A stretch of DNA of 8,133 bases. Source: Sphingomonadaceae bacterium. GTDB lineage: Bacteria; Pseudomonadota; Alphaproteobacteria; Sphingomonadales; Sphingomonadaceae. The position numbers and the translations under genes were made by a program. Below are positions 1 through 6,268 of the stretch, piece after piece. The notes below the pieces were generated by a model. It had not been told where the DNA came from, did not search any database, and saw nothing but the letters and a program-made list of their open reading frames with translations. The stretch lies in the NCBI GenBank assembly GCA_947442095.1, contig CANEVG010000146.1, positions 1 to 8,133 of the forward strand, written 5' to 3'. The number at the start of each line of letters is the position of its first letter. Within the stretch, counting starts at the first letter, position 1.

Positions 1-404
1 ATGCGCACCTGCTGGCTAAACGTGCCGGAAAACTTGTTGACGATGACCGAGACGATCGGCTCCTGGATAAACTGTGAAAGCTGGAGCTTGATGTCTTCGG
101 CGAGCATGGAAGGGGTCTTGCCCACGGCGGGCATGTCTGTGATCAGCGGTGTGGTTATGCGCCCGTCGGGCCGCACTTGCACCGAAGCGCCAAGCTCGGG
201 ATTGCGCCACACGAAGATCGTCAGATCATCCAGAGGGCCGATCACGTATTCCTCGCCCGGGCCTTCCTGCAGCGCCACGAACGAGGCCTGCGGCAGCTGC
301 GCGCCGCCGCCTGAGCCCGAGCAACCGCTCAGCGTGACACTCACCATGACCGTTCCGGCCACCAGACGGGCCAAAGGGCCGGTAAGTCGCGAATATCTGG
401 GCAT
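1..404 (-). CDS. Polysaccharide export outer-membrane lipoprotein, N-terminal part (Wza/GumB type)
   Basis: Translated from the ATG at 404, this reads as a lipoprotein: a basic start (MPRYSR), a hydrophobic stretch and a lipobox L-S-G-C with the lipidated Cys at residue 28, followed by a Ser/Gly-rich linker. From about residue 45 comes a polysaccharide-export (Poly_export/Wza) domain: EYVIGPLDDLTIFVW, then VRPDGRITTPLI, then a stretch ending QEPIVSVIVNKFSG. Proteins of this family form the outer-membrane channel through which capsule or exopolysaccharide leaves the cell. About 134 codons are inside the window and the rest lies beyond base 1. The start is backed by AGAAGGA (411-417) six bases upstream. 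It lies on the same strand as the decarboxylase and ligase genes but 201 bp downstream of them, so it may have its own promoter. The exosortase-A-type assignment comes from the neighbours; the family call comes from the sequence. Confidence 0.88.
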   Translation of the reverse strand, partial: MPRYSRLTGPLARLVAGTVMVSVTLSGCSGSGGGAQLPQASFVALQEGPGEEYVIGPLDDLTIFVWRNPELGASVQVRPDGRITTPLITDMPAVGKTPSMLAEDIKLQLSQFIQEPIVSVIVNKFSGTFSQQVR

Positions 405-440
405 GGGCGGTCCTTCTGCGCGCTTCGAGGGCTCTTCCAA

Positions 441-460
441 CCGTCCCGCAACGGGAACGG
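441..460 (-). repeat. Hairpin in the leader of the export lipoprotein gene
   Basis: On the plus strand CCGT-CCCG (441-448) pairs with CGGG (452-455) and ACGG (457-460). This leaves a three-base loop and one bulged A. The transcript of the lipoprotein gene would carry it about 24 bases upstream of the ribosome-binding site. No T-run follows, so it does not look like an intrinsic terminator. A role in RNA stability or translation control is only a guess. Confidence 0.45.
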
Positions 461-549
461 ACGGCAGAACCCTTGTTTCCGGGCTATCGCTAAAAAGGGT
501 GAAGATACCGTTAGTGCTGATCGCTTACGCGGCGCGCCAGCAAGCGTGA

Positions 550-568
550 TTTCGGGCCAGTCCCGAAA
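550..568. repeat. Perfect 7-bp inverted repeat between decarboxylase and export genes
   Basis: TTTCGGG (550-556) and CCCGAAA (562-568) are exact reverse complements around a five-base loop. On the minus strand the repeat begins about 37 bases after the decarboxylase stop codon. It could end the ligase-decarboxylase transcript or be an operator for the downstream lipoprotein gene. Without a following T-tract on either strand, an intrinsic terminator is weakly supported. Confidence 0.5.
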
Positions 569-605
569 GGAGACGGCTCTTGATCAATAGGTTAATGACA
601 AAATA

Positions 606-1844
606 TCAGTGACTTGTATTAATCAACCATTCAGCCGCAGCGCCATGACCAAGGAAGTGCACTGGGCTCGCGCTCGCCCCGTAGGCCCCGGCGCAGAACA
701 CCGCAACTAGGTCGCCTTCATCGGCGCGCGGGAAACCGCCCTTGTCCGCCAGCCGGTCAAGCGGAGTGCACAGACAGCCGACCACGCTGGCCACCTCTTC
801 CACTGGAGCACCGAACCGGTTGGCGATGGCGCTGGGGTAGTTGCGGCGTATCACGGTGCCAAAATTGCCGCTGGCCGCAAGCTGGTGATGCAACCCGCCG
901 TCGGTGACAAGAAACACCTCGCCGTGGCTGACCTTGCGGTCGACGATGCGCGTCAGATAGACGCCCGCCTCGCCCACCAGATAGCGGCCCAGTTCGACGC
1001 AGAACGCGGTTTCCGCCAGCACCGCAGGCAGAGCGACCATTTGGTCGGCAAGCGCTTGCCCTACGGCGGCCAAATCGAGCGGCACATCGCCGGGGAAATA
1101 GGGAATGCCGAAACCGCCGCCCAGATTGCAGGCGGGCAGCGCTGCGCCGCTTTCCTCCGCCAGCCGCGCCGCCAATGCAATCGTGGCGGCCTGCGTCTCG
1201 GCAATGGATGCGGCATCGAGCGTCTGGCTGCCAACGTAGATATGGAAACCGCGCCATTCGCACCCGGCGGCTATCAACCGCCCTGCCAACGCAGGCACTT
1301 GGGCGGCGTCGATGCCGAATTGCTTGGCCCCGCCGCCCATTTTCATCCCCGATCCCTTGAGATCGAAATCGGGATTGACCCGGATGGCGAGGCGCGGCGT
1401 GCGCCCAAGCCGCTCACCGATCGCCAGTGCGCGTTCGGCTTCACGCAGCGATTCGAGATTGAGCGTAACGCCGCGCGTGATGGCGACTTCCAGCTCGGCA
1501 TCGCGCTTGCCCGGCCCGGCAAAGCTGATCTGCGCCGGGTCCAACCCTGCCGCCTCAGCCAGCACGAGCTCGCCGCCCGAGGCAATATCGAACCCGTCGA
1601 CCAGCCCCGCCATATGCCGCAGCACCGGCGCAAAGGGATTGGCCTTCATCGCATAGTGCAATCCCAGCCGCTCGGGCAGCGCCGCACGCAAGGCCTCGAC
1701 ACGCGCCGTAATCAGACCGGCATCATAGACGAACAGCGGCGTTTGCCCGGCCTCGGCCACCAGATCAGACGCCGTGCGCCCCGCAATCGCAAGCTCGCCG
1801 TCAACGGCGGTAAATCCGGGGGGAATGGGGCCGAGCGGCTTCAT
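606..1844 (-). CDS. PLP-dependent decarboxylase, exosortase A system-associated (fold III, ODC/DapDC family)
   Basis: A 412-residue fold-III (alanine-racemase-like) PLP decarboxylase of the LysA/ornithine decarboxylase superfamily. It has the PLP Schiff-base lysine in HYAMKAN (Lys67), DIASGGEL (86-93), the GGGFG phosphate-binding glycines (242-246), ELGRYLVGEAG (284-294) and the cysteine motif GCLCTPLD (Cys359, with Asp363 in the C-x3-D spacing seen in ornithine decarboxylase). The C-terminal active-site GAYG (386-389) is also present. The family removes the alpha-carboxylate of an amino acid to give an amine. The substrate here is unknown; the match is to the exosortase-A-associated branch rather than to housekeeping LysA. 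The ATG follows the ligase stop with only three bases between (TGA-GCC-ATG), so the two genes are almost certainly cotranscribed and translationally coupled. The length is normal for the family and the frame is intact. Confidence 0.9.
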   Translation of the reverse strand: MKPLGPIPPGFTAVDGELAIAGRTASDLVAEAGQTPLFVYDAGLITARVEALRAALPERLGLHYAMKANPFAPVLRHMAGLVDGFDIASGGELVLAEAAGLDPAQISFAGPGKRDAELEVAITRGVTLNLESLREAERALAIGERLGRTPRLAIRVNPDFDLKGSGMKMGGGAKQFGIDAAQVPALAGRLIAAGCEWRGFHIYVGSQTLDAASIAETQAATIALAARLAEESGAALPACNLGGGFGIPYFPGDVPLDLAAVGQALADQMVALPAVLAETAFCVELGRYLVGEAGVYLTRIVDRKVSHGEVFLVTDGGLHHQLAASGNFGTVIRRNYPSAIANRFGAPVEEVASVVGCLCTPLDRLADKGGFPRADEGDLVAVFCAGAYGASASPVHFLGHGAAAEWLINTSH

Positions 1845-1847
1845 GGC

Positions 1848-3383
1848 TCAGCCCTGTGGCACGCCTTGCGATAATTCCTGGTAAAGACCGGTGCGGTCGA
1901 GCTTGCCATTGGGGCTGAGCGGCATCTCATCCCGCCAGTGGATCACACGCGGCACCATGAAGTTCGGCAGCGCCTGCGCCAGAGCGCCCGGCAGGCTTAC
2001 CGCAGCCTGCATGGCATCGCCCGCAGCGCGCGCGACGAGATGGATCGCTTGCCCCAGCGCCGGATCGGGCAGGCCCAGCGCCACGGCTTCGGCGACGAGC
2101 CCCGTCGCCACCGCCGCGTCTTCCACCTCCTGCGGGCTCACCCGGTTGCCGCTGGTCTTGATCATGGCATCGCGCCGTCCGGCAAAGTGCAGCAGCCCAG
2201 CACCATCGCGCCGCACCCGGTCACCCGACCACACTGCCATGCCGCCCAGCTTCGAGAACGCGGGCGCAGGCTTGAACCGTTCGGCCGTGCGCACCGCGTC
2301 CTGCCAATAGCCTTGCGCCACCAGCGGGCCGGCATGGACGAGTTCGCCCTCCTCGTCTGGCGCTGCCTCGCGCCCATCGTCCGCGACCACCATGATCTCG
2401 GTAAACGGGATCGCCTTGCCTATCGAGGTCGGGTGCGCATCGACCAGCGACGGATCGAGATAGGTCGAGCGAAACGCCTCTGTCAGGCCATACATCGGAA
2501 ACAGGCGGCCTTGCGAAAACCGCGCCTGCAGCGCGCGGACCAAAGGCTCGGTCAGCGCGCCGCCACTGTTGGTCAGGCGCTTGAGCCGCGCGGCGGTCGC
2601 CTCCGGCCAGTCCAGTTCGGCCAGTTGCAGCCACAGCGGCGGCACGGCGGCAATGGTGGTCACGTCGTGGCGCTCGACCGCTTTCATCACATCGCGCGGC
2701 GTCAGGTAATCGAGCGGCACCACTGCGCCGCCGGCAAACCAGGTCGAAAGCAGCTGGTTCTGCCCATAATCGAACGCCAGCGGCAACACTGCCAGCACAC
2801 GGTCTGCCTCCGTCACGCCGAGATAATGCGCCACGCTGACCGCGCCGAGCCACATGTTAGCGTGGCTGAGCATGACCCCCTTGGGCCGCCCGGTCGATCC
2901 GCTGGTGTAGAGGATCGCCGCGAGATCATCCGGCACGCCCCCGGAAGGCCCAAGCGGTTCCAACGCTTCCGCCGCCTCCCAGGCCGCCGCTTCCTCCAGC
3001 CCGGCCGCCGCCGCCAGATCAGGAGGCTCCAGCGTCTGCAGCCGTGCGGGGTTCGTGATCAGCAGCCGCGCGCCGCTGTCGCCCAGAATATGCGCCACTT
3101 GCGCGCGCTTGAGGAGCGGGTTGACCGGCACATGCACCAGCCCCGCACGCACTGCCGCCAAGGGCATCATGCAAGCCAACTCGCTTTTGGGTAGCCAGGT
3201 CGCCACGCGCGCGCGCGCCTCGGGCACTTCGGCCGCCAGCCAGGCCGCCAACTGGCCTATACGGCGATTTAACGCCTCGTAGCTAAGAGTGCGGTCCTTG
3301 ACGACCAGCGCCGGGGCATCCCCCCGCCCGCGCAGGGCGAGATGGTCGAGCGGAAAAACAGTAGGATCGGGCGCTGCAGTCAC
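1848..3383 (-). CDS. AMP-forming acyl-CoA ligase, exosortase A system-associated
   Basis: A 511-residue ANL-superfamily adenylating enzyme. In order it has the phosphate loop YTSGSTGRPKG (159-169), PLAFDYGQNQ (201-210), the MYGLTEA core motif (297-303), WSGD (385-388), the hinge GRRDAMIKTSGNRVSP (402-417) and the C-terminal PLSPNGKLDR with the expected catalytic Lys494. These enzymes activate a carboxylic acid with ATP and pass it to CoA or a carrier-protein thiol. An acyl carrier protein is encoded in the divergent operon, so loading of that carrier is likely but not shown. The start is GTG at 3383; a weak GAGAG lies four bases upstream, and the nearby ATG at 3394 is out of frame and stops after four codons. 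It is the first gene of a two-gene unit with the decarboxylase. Family confidence is high; substrate is unknown. Confidence 0.9.
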   Translation of the reverse strand: MTAAPDPTVFPLDHLALRGRGDAPALVVKDRTLSYEALNRRIGQLAAWLAAEVPEARARVATWLPKSELACMMPLAAVRAGLVHVPVNPLLKRAQVAHILGDSGARLLITNPARLQTLEPPDLAAAAGLEEAAAWEAAEALEPLGPSGGVPDDLAAILYTSGSTGRPKGVMLSHANMWLGAVSVAHYLGVTEADRVLAVLPLAFDYGQNQLLSTWFAGGAVVPLDYLTPRDVMKAVERHDVTTIAAVPPLWLQLAELDWPEATAARLKRLTNSGGALTEPLVRALQARFSQGRLFPMYGLTEAFRSTYLDPSLVDAHPTSIGKAIPFTEIMVVADDGREAAPDEEGELVHAGPLVAQGYWQDAVRTAERFKPAPAFSKLGGMAVWSGDRVRRDGAGLLHFAGRRDAMIKTSGNRVSPQEVEDAAVATGLVAEAVALGLPDPALGQAIHLVARAAGDAMQAAVSLPGALAQALPNFMVPRVIHWRDEMPLSPNGKLDRTGLYQELSQGVPQG

Positions 3384-3417
3384 GCGGCTCTCATGTTCTG
3401 GAAGGCGAAAACGGGTC
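3384..3417. promoter_or_regulatory. 34-bp divergent gap between ligase and acyltransferase operons
   Basis: Two operons point away from each other with only 34 bases between their start codons. That is too short to hold two separate promoters outside coding sequence. At least one promoter must therefore sit inside the opposing gene, or both units must be read from distant promoters with overlapping leaders. The gap contains GGAAGG (3400-3405), the only Shine-Dalgarno-like sequence for the plus-strand TTG start, and ATG-AGA-GCC-GCG-TGA on the minus strand overlapping the ligase GTG. I could not assign a -35/-10 pair. Confidence 0.5.
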
Positions 3418-4461
3418 TTGGTTGCGACGGTCTATCACGCTGATCTTGCCGAAGCGCAAGCCGACCCGGTGCTGGCGGCGCTGCTTGGCCGTTCGCCGAC
3501 CAGCACGCCGTTCGACCGGCTGGACTGGTTGTCTCTGCTCGCCGACATGTGCCTGCCCGGGGCCAAGTGCGTCATTGCCGTCGCGCGCGATGGCGATGCC
3601 GTGGCCACCTTGCCGCTCTGCCGCACCGCTGAAGGCTTCGCACCGCTTGGCACTTGGTACAGCTTCTTCGTCCGCCCCGTTTGCAACGATACAGACCGCG
3701 CGCCCGCGCTGCTGGCTGCCCTCGCCCGCAGCATGGCTCCCGCCGGAGCAGCGCGCCTTACGCCCATGCCCGAACGCGAAGCCGAAGCGCTCGCCGCCGC
3801 TTTCCGCGCGTCCGGCTGGATCGGCACGCTGGAACCGTGCGACACCAACTATATCCTCGAGCTGAACGGGCGCAGCTTCGATGCCTATTGGGCCGCCCGC
3901 CCGGGCGCCCTGCGCGAAACCGTGCGCCGCAAGGGCGGCAAGGGGATCGTCAGCCTCCGCATCGAAACCACCTTCAGCGAGGCCGATTGGAACGCTTACG
4001 AAGCAATCTATGCGCGCAGCTGGAAGCCGGAGGAAGGCAACCCCGCATTCCTGTGCGCCTTTGCGATGGCAGAAGCCGAAGCGGGCGCGCTGCGCATGGG
4101 CGTGGCCGAAATCGACGGCGAGCCCGTCGCCGCGCAGTTCTGGACCGTGGAGGGCGGCACCGCCTGGATCCACAAGCTTGCGCACGATGAAGCCTCACGC
4201 AAGCATTCCCCCGGCACCCTCCTGTCCGCCGCGCTGTTCCGCCACGTGATCGATGTGGACCGCGTCCGCACGGTTGATTTTGGGACCGGCGACAATCCCT
4301 ACAAGCGCGACTGGATGGAAGCCGCCCGCCCGCGCTACGCCCTTGCCTTCTACCGCCCCGCTGCGATCAGCCAGTGGCCGCAGCTTGCCAAACTGGCAGC
4401 GCGCCGCGTGCTGAAGCGCCGCAGAGCCGCCCACCTTGTTTCACGCCAGAGCGCTGTCTAG
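3418..4461 (+). CDS. GNAT/FemAB-like acyltransferase (BioF2/CelD-type), exopolysaccharide locus
   Basis: A 347-residue protein from the TTG at 3418. The frame is open upstream to 3289, but that part overlaps the ligase gene antisense and has a low-complexity Arg/Ser composition. TTG has GGAAGG twelve bases upstream, a long but usable spacing. The protein resembles the GNAT-fold acetyltransferases found in polysaccharide loci (Acetyltransf_6, CelD/BcsL-like, related to FemAB). It has an N-terminal half with STPFDRLDWL (29-38), then YWAARPGALRETVRRKGG (157-174), YARSWK (198-203), GEPVAAQFW (234-242), HKLAHDEASRKHSPG (252-266) and VDFGTGDNPYKRDW (286-299). Such enzymes transfer an acyl or aminoacyl group to an amine or hydroxyl. 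It heads a plus-strand operon with the carrier protein and two hydrolases. The exact substrate and whether the donor is acyl-CoA, acyl-ACP or aminoacyl-tRNA cannot be read from sequence. Confidence 0.8.
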   Translation: MVATVYHADLAEAQADPVLAALLGRSPTSTPFDRLDWLSLLADMCLPGAKCVIAVARDGDAVATLPLCRTAEGFAPLGTWYSFFVRPVCNDTDRAPALLAALARSMAPAGAARLTPMPEREAEALAAAFRASGWIGTLEPCDTNYILELNGRSFDAYWAARPGALRETVRRKGGKGIVSLRIETTFSEADWNAYEAIYARSWKPEEGNPAFLCAFAMAEAEAGALRMGVAEIDGEPVAAQFWTVEGGTAWIHKLAHDEASRKHSPGTLLSAALFRHVIDVDRVRTVDFGTGDNPYKRDWMEAARPRYALAFYRPAAISQWPQLAKLAARRVLKRRRAAHLVSRQSAV

Positions 4462-4480
4462 ACCACATGGCTAGAGCGCT
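4450..4480 (+). repeat. Hairpin spanning the acyltransferase stop codon
   Basis: AGCGCT (4450-4455), a two-base bulge and CTAG (4458-4461) pair with CTAG (4471-4474) and AGCGCT (4475-4480) around a nine-base loop. The second CTAG contains no start and the first contains the TAG stop of the acyltransferase. It lies about 30 bases before the carrier-protein GTG. No T-run follows. It may tune the relative output of the two genes by processing or stability, which is a guess. Confidence 0.4.
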
Positions 4481-4494
4481 TGGCCGGCACCACT

Positions 4495-4501
4495 GAAAAG
4501 G
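4495..4501 (+). promoter_or_regulatory. Ribosome-binding site that fixes the carrier-protein start at GTG 4510
   Basis: GAAAAGG ends eight bases before the GTG at 4510. A further in-frame TTG at 4480 would give ten extra residues but has no such sequence in front of it and lies in the hairpin at 4450-4480, so the GTG is preferred. Confidence 0.6.
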
Positions 4502-4509
4502 CTCAATTT

Positions 4510-4779
4510 GTGACGCATTCCAGCGATACCGACACGGCATTGCGCAGCCTGCTCAGCGACGTTCTTGGCCTCAGCGCAGAGCGCGCCGCCGCGCTGACTG
4601 ACGCTAGCGGCCTGTTCGGCGCGCTGCCCGAACTCGACTCCATGGCCGTGGCGGGTCTGCTCACCGAACTCGAAGACCGCTTCGATCTTGTGATCGACGA
4701 CGACGAGGTCGATGGCGATATGCTCGGGACCTATGGCGATCTCCTGGCCTTTGTTCGTTGCAAGCGCGGCGAAACCTGA
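4510..4779 (+). CDS. Acyl carrier protein, exosortase A system-associated
   Basis: An 89-residue acidic helical carrier protein. The phosphopantetheine attachment site is ELDSMAVAGLL, with Ser44 in the expected D-S-M context; the following helix (LTELEDRFDL) and the acidic IDDDEVDGD fit the usual carrier fold, and the length is typical. After 4'-phosphopantetheinylation it would hold an acyl or aminoacyl group as a thioester. The ligase of the divergent unit is the obvious candidate to load it and the acyltransferase immediately upstream the candidate to unload it, but these partnerships are inferred from position. It is not the fatty-acid-synthesis AcpP: the attachment site is DSM rather than the usual DSL and the neighbours are not fab genes. 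Gap to the upstream gene is 48 bp and to the next gene 7 bp. Confidence 0.87.
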   Translation: MTHSSDTDTALRSLLSDVLGLSAERAAALTDASGLFGALPELDSMAVAGLLTELEDRFDLVIDDDEVDGDMLGTYGDLLAFVRCKRGET

Positions 4780-4786
4780 CCGCGCA

Positions 4787-5473
4787 ATGCTAGCAACCTG
4801 GCCCTGCCCCGGCCCCGCCGGCCTGCTCGATGAAGCCGCCGTTGCCTTTGACCGAGGCCGCGCCGCGCGCCTACTGATCGTGCCGCCGTTGTTCGAAGAA
4901 ATGAACCGCACGCGGCGCTTTCTTGCGGAAGCCCAGCGCGCGCTCGATGCCGCTGGGATCGATAGCTTCTTGCCCGATCTGCCCGGCTGCAACGAAAGCC
5001 TGCAAGCCTTTTGCGCGCAAACCCTTGACAGCTGGCGCGATGCCATGCTGGCCGCAGCCCGCCATTTCGCCGCCACGCATGTGCTGGCCCTGCGCGGCGG
5101 TGCTCTGGTTTTTCCCACGAGCCTGCCCGGTTGGGTGCTCGAACCGGTCAAGGGTGCCTCCATCCTGCGCCAGTTGCTGCGCGCGCGGGTGCTCTTCACG
5201 CGCGAAGCAGGCCTTGCCGAAGACAGCGCCGAACTGCTCGAACAGGGCCGCATCCATGGGATCGAACTAGCGGGTTACCGGCTCGGCTCTGCGTTGGTCG
5301 AAGGGCTGGAGGCCGCTGTGCCTGGAGGCGAGGGTCCCAAAAGTTCAACTCAGCGCGTGATCCACCAGTCCGAGCTTGGCGCAGGCGCAATGTGGCTGCG
5401 CAGCGAGCCCGGCGAAGACCCTGCGCAGTCCGAAGCACTCGCGCGGATTATCGCTGCGGAGATCGCGGCGTGA
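4787..5473 (+). CDS. Alpha/beta hydrolase-like protein, exosortase A system-associated hydrolase 2
   Basis: A 228-residue protein beginning at ATG 4787, seven bases after the carrier-protein stop. The recognisable signature is VPPLFEEMNRTRR (32-44), matching the P-x-F-x-EEMN-x-x-RR motif of exosortase-A-associated hydrolase 2, followed by DLPGCNES (64-71). Where an alpha/beta hydrolase would have its G-x-S-x-G nucleophile elbow, this reads LALRGGALVFP (100-110), with no Ser or Cys in the nucleophile position. It may therefore be non-catalytic or act differently from ordinary esterases. I recall family members as somewhat longer. A more upstream in-frame ATG (4712) lies inside the carrier gene and is unlikely. 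The ribosome-binding site is weak, as expected for translational coupling. The stop overlaps the start of the next gene by four bases. Confidence 0.8.
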   Translation: MLATWPCPGPAGLLDEAAVAFDRGRAARLLIVPPLFEEMNRTRRFLAEAQRALDAAGIDSFLPDLPGCNESLQAFCAQTLDSWRDAMLAAARHFAATHVLALRGGALVFPTSLPGWVLEPVKGASILRQLLRARVLFTREAGLAEDSAELLEQGRIHGIELAGYRLGSALVEGLEAAVPGGEGPKSSTQRVIHQSELGAGAMWLRSEPGEDPAQSEALARIIAAEIAA

Positions 5474-6261
5474 TCCGCCAGCATCTCACCTTCCTCTGCG
5501 GGCCGGACACGCTCGTCGGCACGCTCGATCGGGATACTACAATTGGCCCGGTCGGCCTCTTACTCGTGTCCGGCGGGCGCGAGGTCCGCAGCGGCAGCTG
5601 GAGCGGACAGGTGCAGATGGCGGCGCGCCTTGCGGCTGCCGGAGTCCCCGTGTTCCGCTATGACCGGCGCGGCGTGGGCCAGAGCGAAGGGCAGGATCCC
5701 GGCTTTCAGCACACGCGTGAGGATATCGCCGCAGCGCTCGCCGCTTTCCGCGCAGCCGCACCAAGCCTGCGCAGGGTTATCGCTTTCGGCAACTGCGATG
5801 CCGCCGCCGCGCTGATGCTTCACGGCGCGCCACTCGGCCTGGACGGTCTCGTCCTCGCCAATCCGTGGACGCTGGAGACCGAGGAGGCCGAAGCAGCCCC
5901 ACGCGCTGTCCCGCCCGCTGCCCTGCGCCAGCGCTACCTGGCCAAGCTAAAGAGCCCGCGCGAAGTGATCCGCCTGCTAACCGGCGGCGTCAATCTCGCC
6001 AAGCTGCTGCGCGGCCTGCGTCAGGTTGCGGCAGCGCCGGTGAAGTCCGGCCTCGTTGCCGAGATGAGCGAGGCTCTCGCCCGCTTCACTGGCCCGGTCA
6101 CGATTCTCCTGGCCACGGGCGATCGCACCGCGCAGATGTTTGAGGCGGTCTGGCCCAAAGGCGATCCGCGCATCCAGCGCCACGCCAGCGCCGGCCACAG
6201 CTTTGCCGGCGAAGTGGCGCAGAACTGGTTATTCGAGCGCCTTCTCGAAGTCGTGCGCTAA
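5470..6261 (+). CDS. Alpha/beta hydrolase, exosortase A system-associated hydrolase 1 (Cys nucleophile)
   Basis: A 263-residue alpha/beta hydrolase starting at GTG 5470, overlapping the previous stop in the sequence GTGA. Visible elements are LLLVSGGREVRSGS (29-42, oxyanion-region strand and turn), FRYDRRGVGQSEG (62-74), the nucleophile elbow FGNCDAAAA with Cys109 in place of serine, ATGDRTA (Asp218) and SAGHSFAG with His243. This Cys-Asp-His arrangement is the one expected for exosortase-A-associated hydrolase 1. A cysteine nucleophile suits thioester or acyl-transfer chemistry, so acting on the acyl-carrier thioester as editor or transferase is an attractive but untested idea. It ends the plus-strand operon and is convergent with trxB, with only four bases between the two stop codons. 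Confidence 0.87.
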   Translation: MIRQHLTFLCGPDTLVGTLDRDTTIGPVGLLLVSGGREVRSGSWSGQVQMAARLAAAGVPVFRYDRRGVGQSEGQDPGFQHTREDIAAALAAFRAAAPSLRRVIAFGNCDAAAALMLHGAPLGLDGLVLANPWTLETEEAEAAPRAVPPAALRQRYLAKLKSPREVIRLLTGGVNLAKLLRGLRQVAAAPVKSGLVAEMSEALARFTGPVTILLATGDRTAQMFEAVWPKGDPRIQRHASAGHSFAGEVAQNWLFERLLEVVR

Positions 6262-6268
6262 GGCCTTA
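6259..6268. repeat. 10-bp palindrome formed by two convergent stop codons
   Basis: TAAGGCCTTA is a perfect palindrome. Its first three bases are the hydrolase stop codon and its last three are the trxB stop codon on the other strand. No larger stem or T-tract is visible around it, so it is not a clear bidirectional terminator. Confidence 0.6.

Larger units (their letters stand above)
405..605 (-). other. 201-bp gene-free leader upstream of the export lipoprotein
   Basis: No gene fits here; the plus-strand open frame that crosses it is antisense to the lipoprotein. It holds a 7-bp perfect inverted repeat (550-568), a second hairpin (441-460), the lipoprotein ribosome-binding site (411-417) and an AT-rich stretch at about 580-625 that runs into the decarboxylase stop codon. 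The AT-rich part contains the palindrome TTGATCAA (580-587) and stands out from the GC-rich surroundings. It is a plausible site for a promoter or a regulator, but I could not find a convincing -35/-10 or -24/-12 pair. Confidence 0.5.

Noticed and set aside
1..549. Long plus-strand open frame (182 codons)
   Set aside because: It is antisense to the export lipoprotein, has no family features and lacks a ribosome-binding site in view; long antisense frames are common in DNA this rich in GC.
526..560. Sigma-54-like promoter (TGGCCCG followed by CTTGCT, minus strand)
   Set aside because: Tempting because exosortase-A loci often carry an NtrC-type regulator, but the GG-to-GC spacing is 15 bases (or 11 to the earlier GC) instead of the required 10.
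885..3194. Long plus-strand open frames opposite the decarboxylase (885-1874) and ligase (1938-3194)
   Set aside because: Both are Arg/His-rich translations opposite genes with complete motif sets; they are coding shadows.
3289..3417. 43-codon N-terminal extension of the acyltransferase
   Set aside because: It overlaps the ligase N-terminus in antisense and reads as low-complexity Arg/Ser/Gly sequence unlike the family; TTG 3418 with GGAAGG upstream fits better.
3391..4185. 264-codon minus-strand frame opposite the acyltransferase
   Set aside because: No recognisable domain; composition typical of an antisense shadow of a GC-rich gene.
4450..4480. Intrinsic terminator after the acyltransferase
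   Set aside because: The stem has no following T-run and the carrier gene lies directly downstream on the same strand, so termination here is unlikely.
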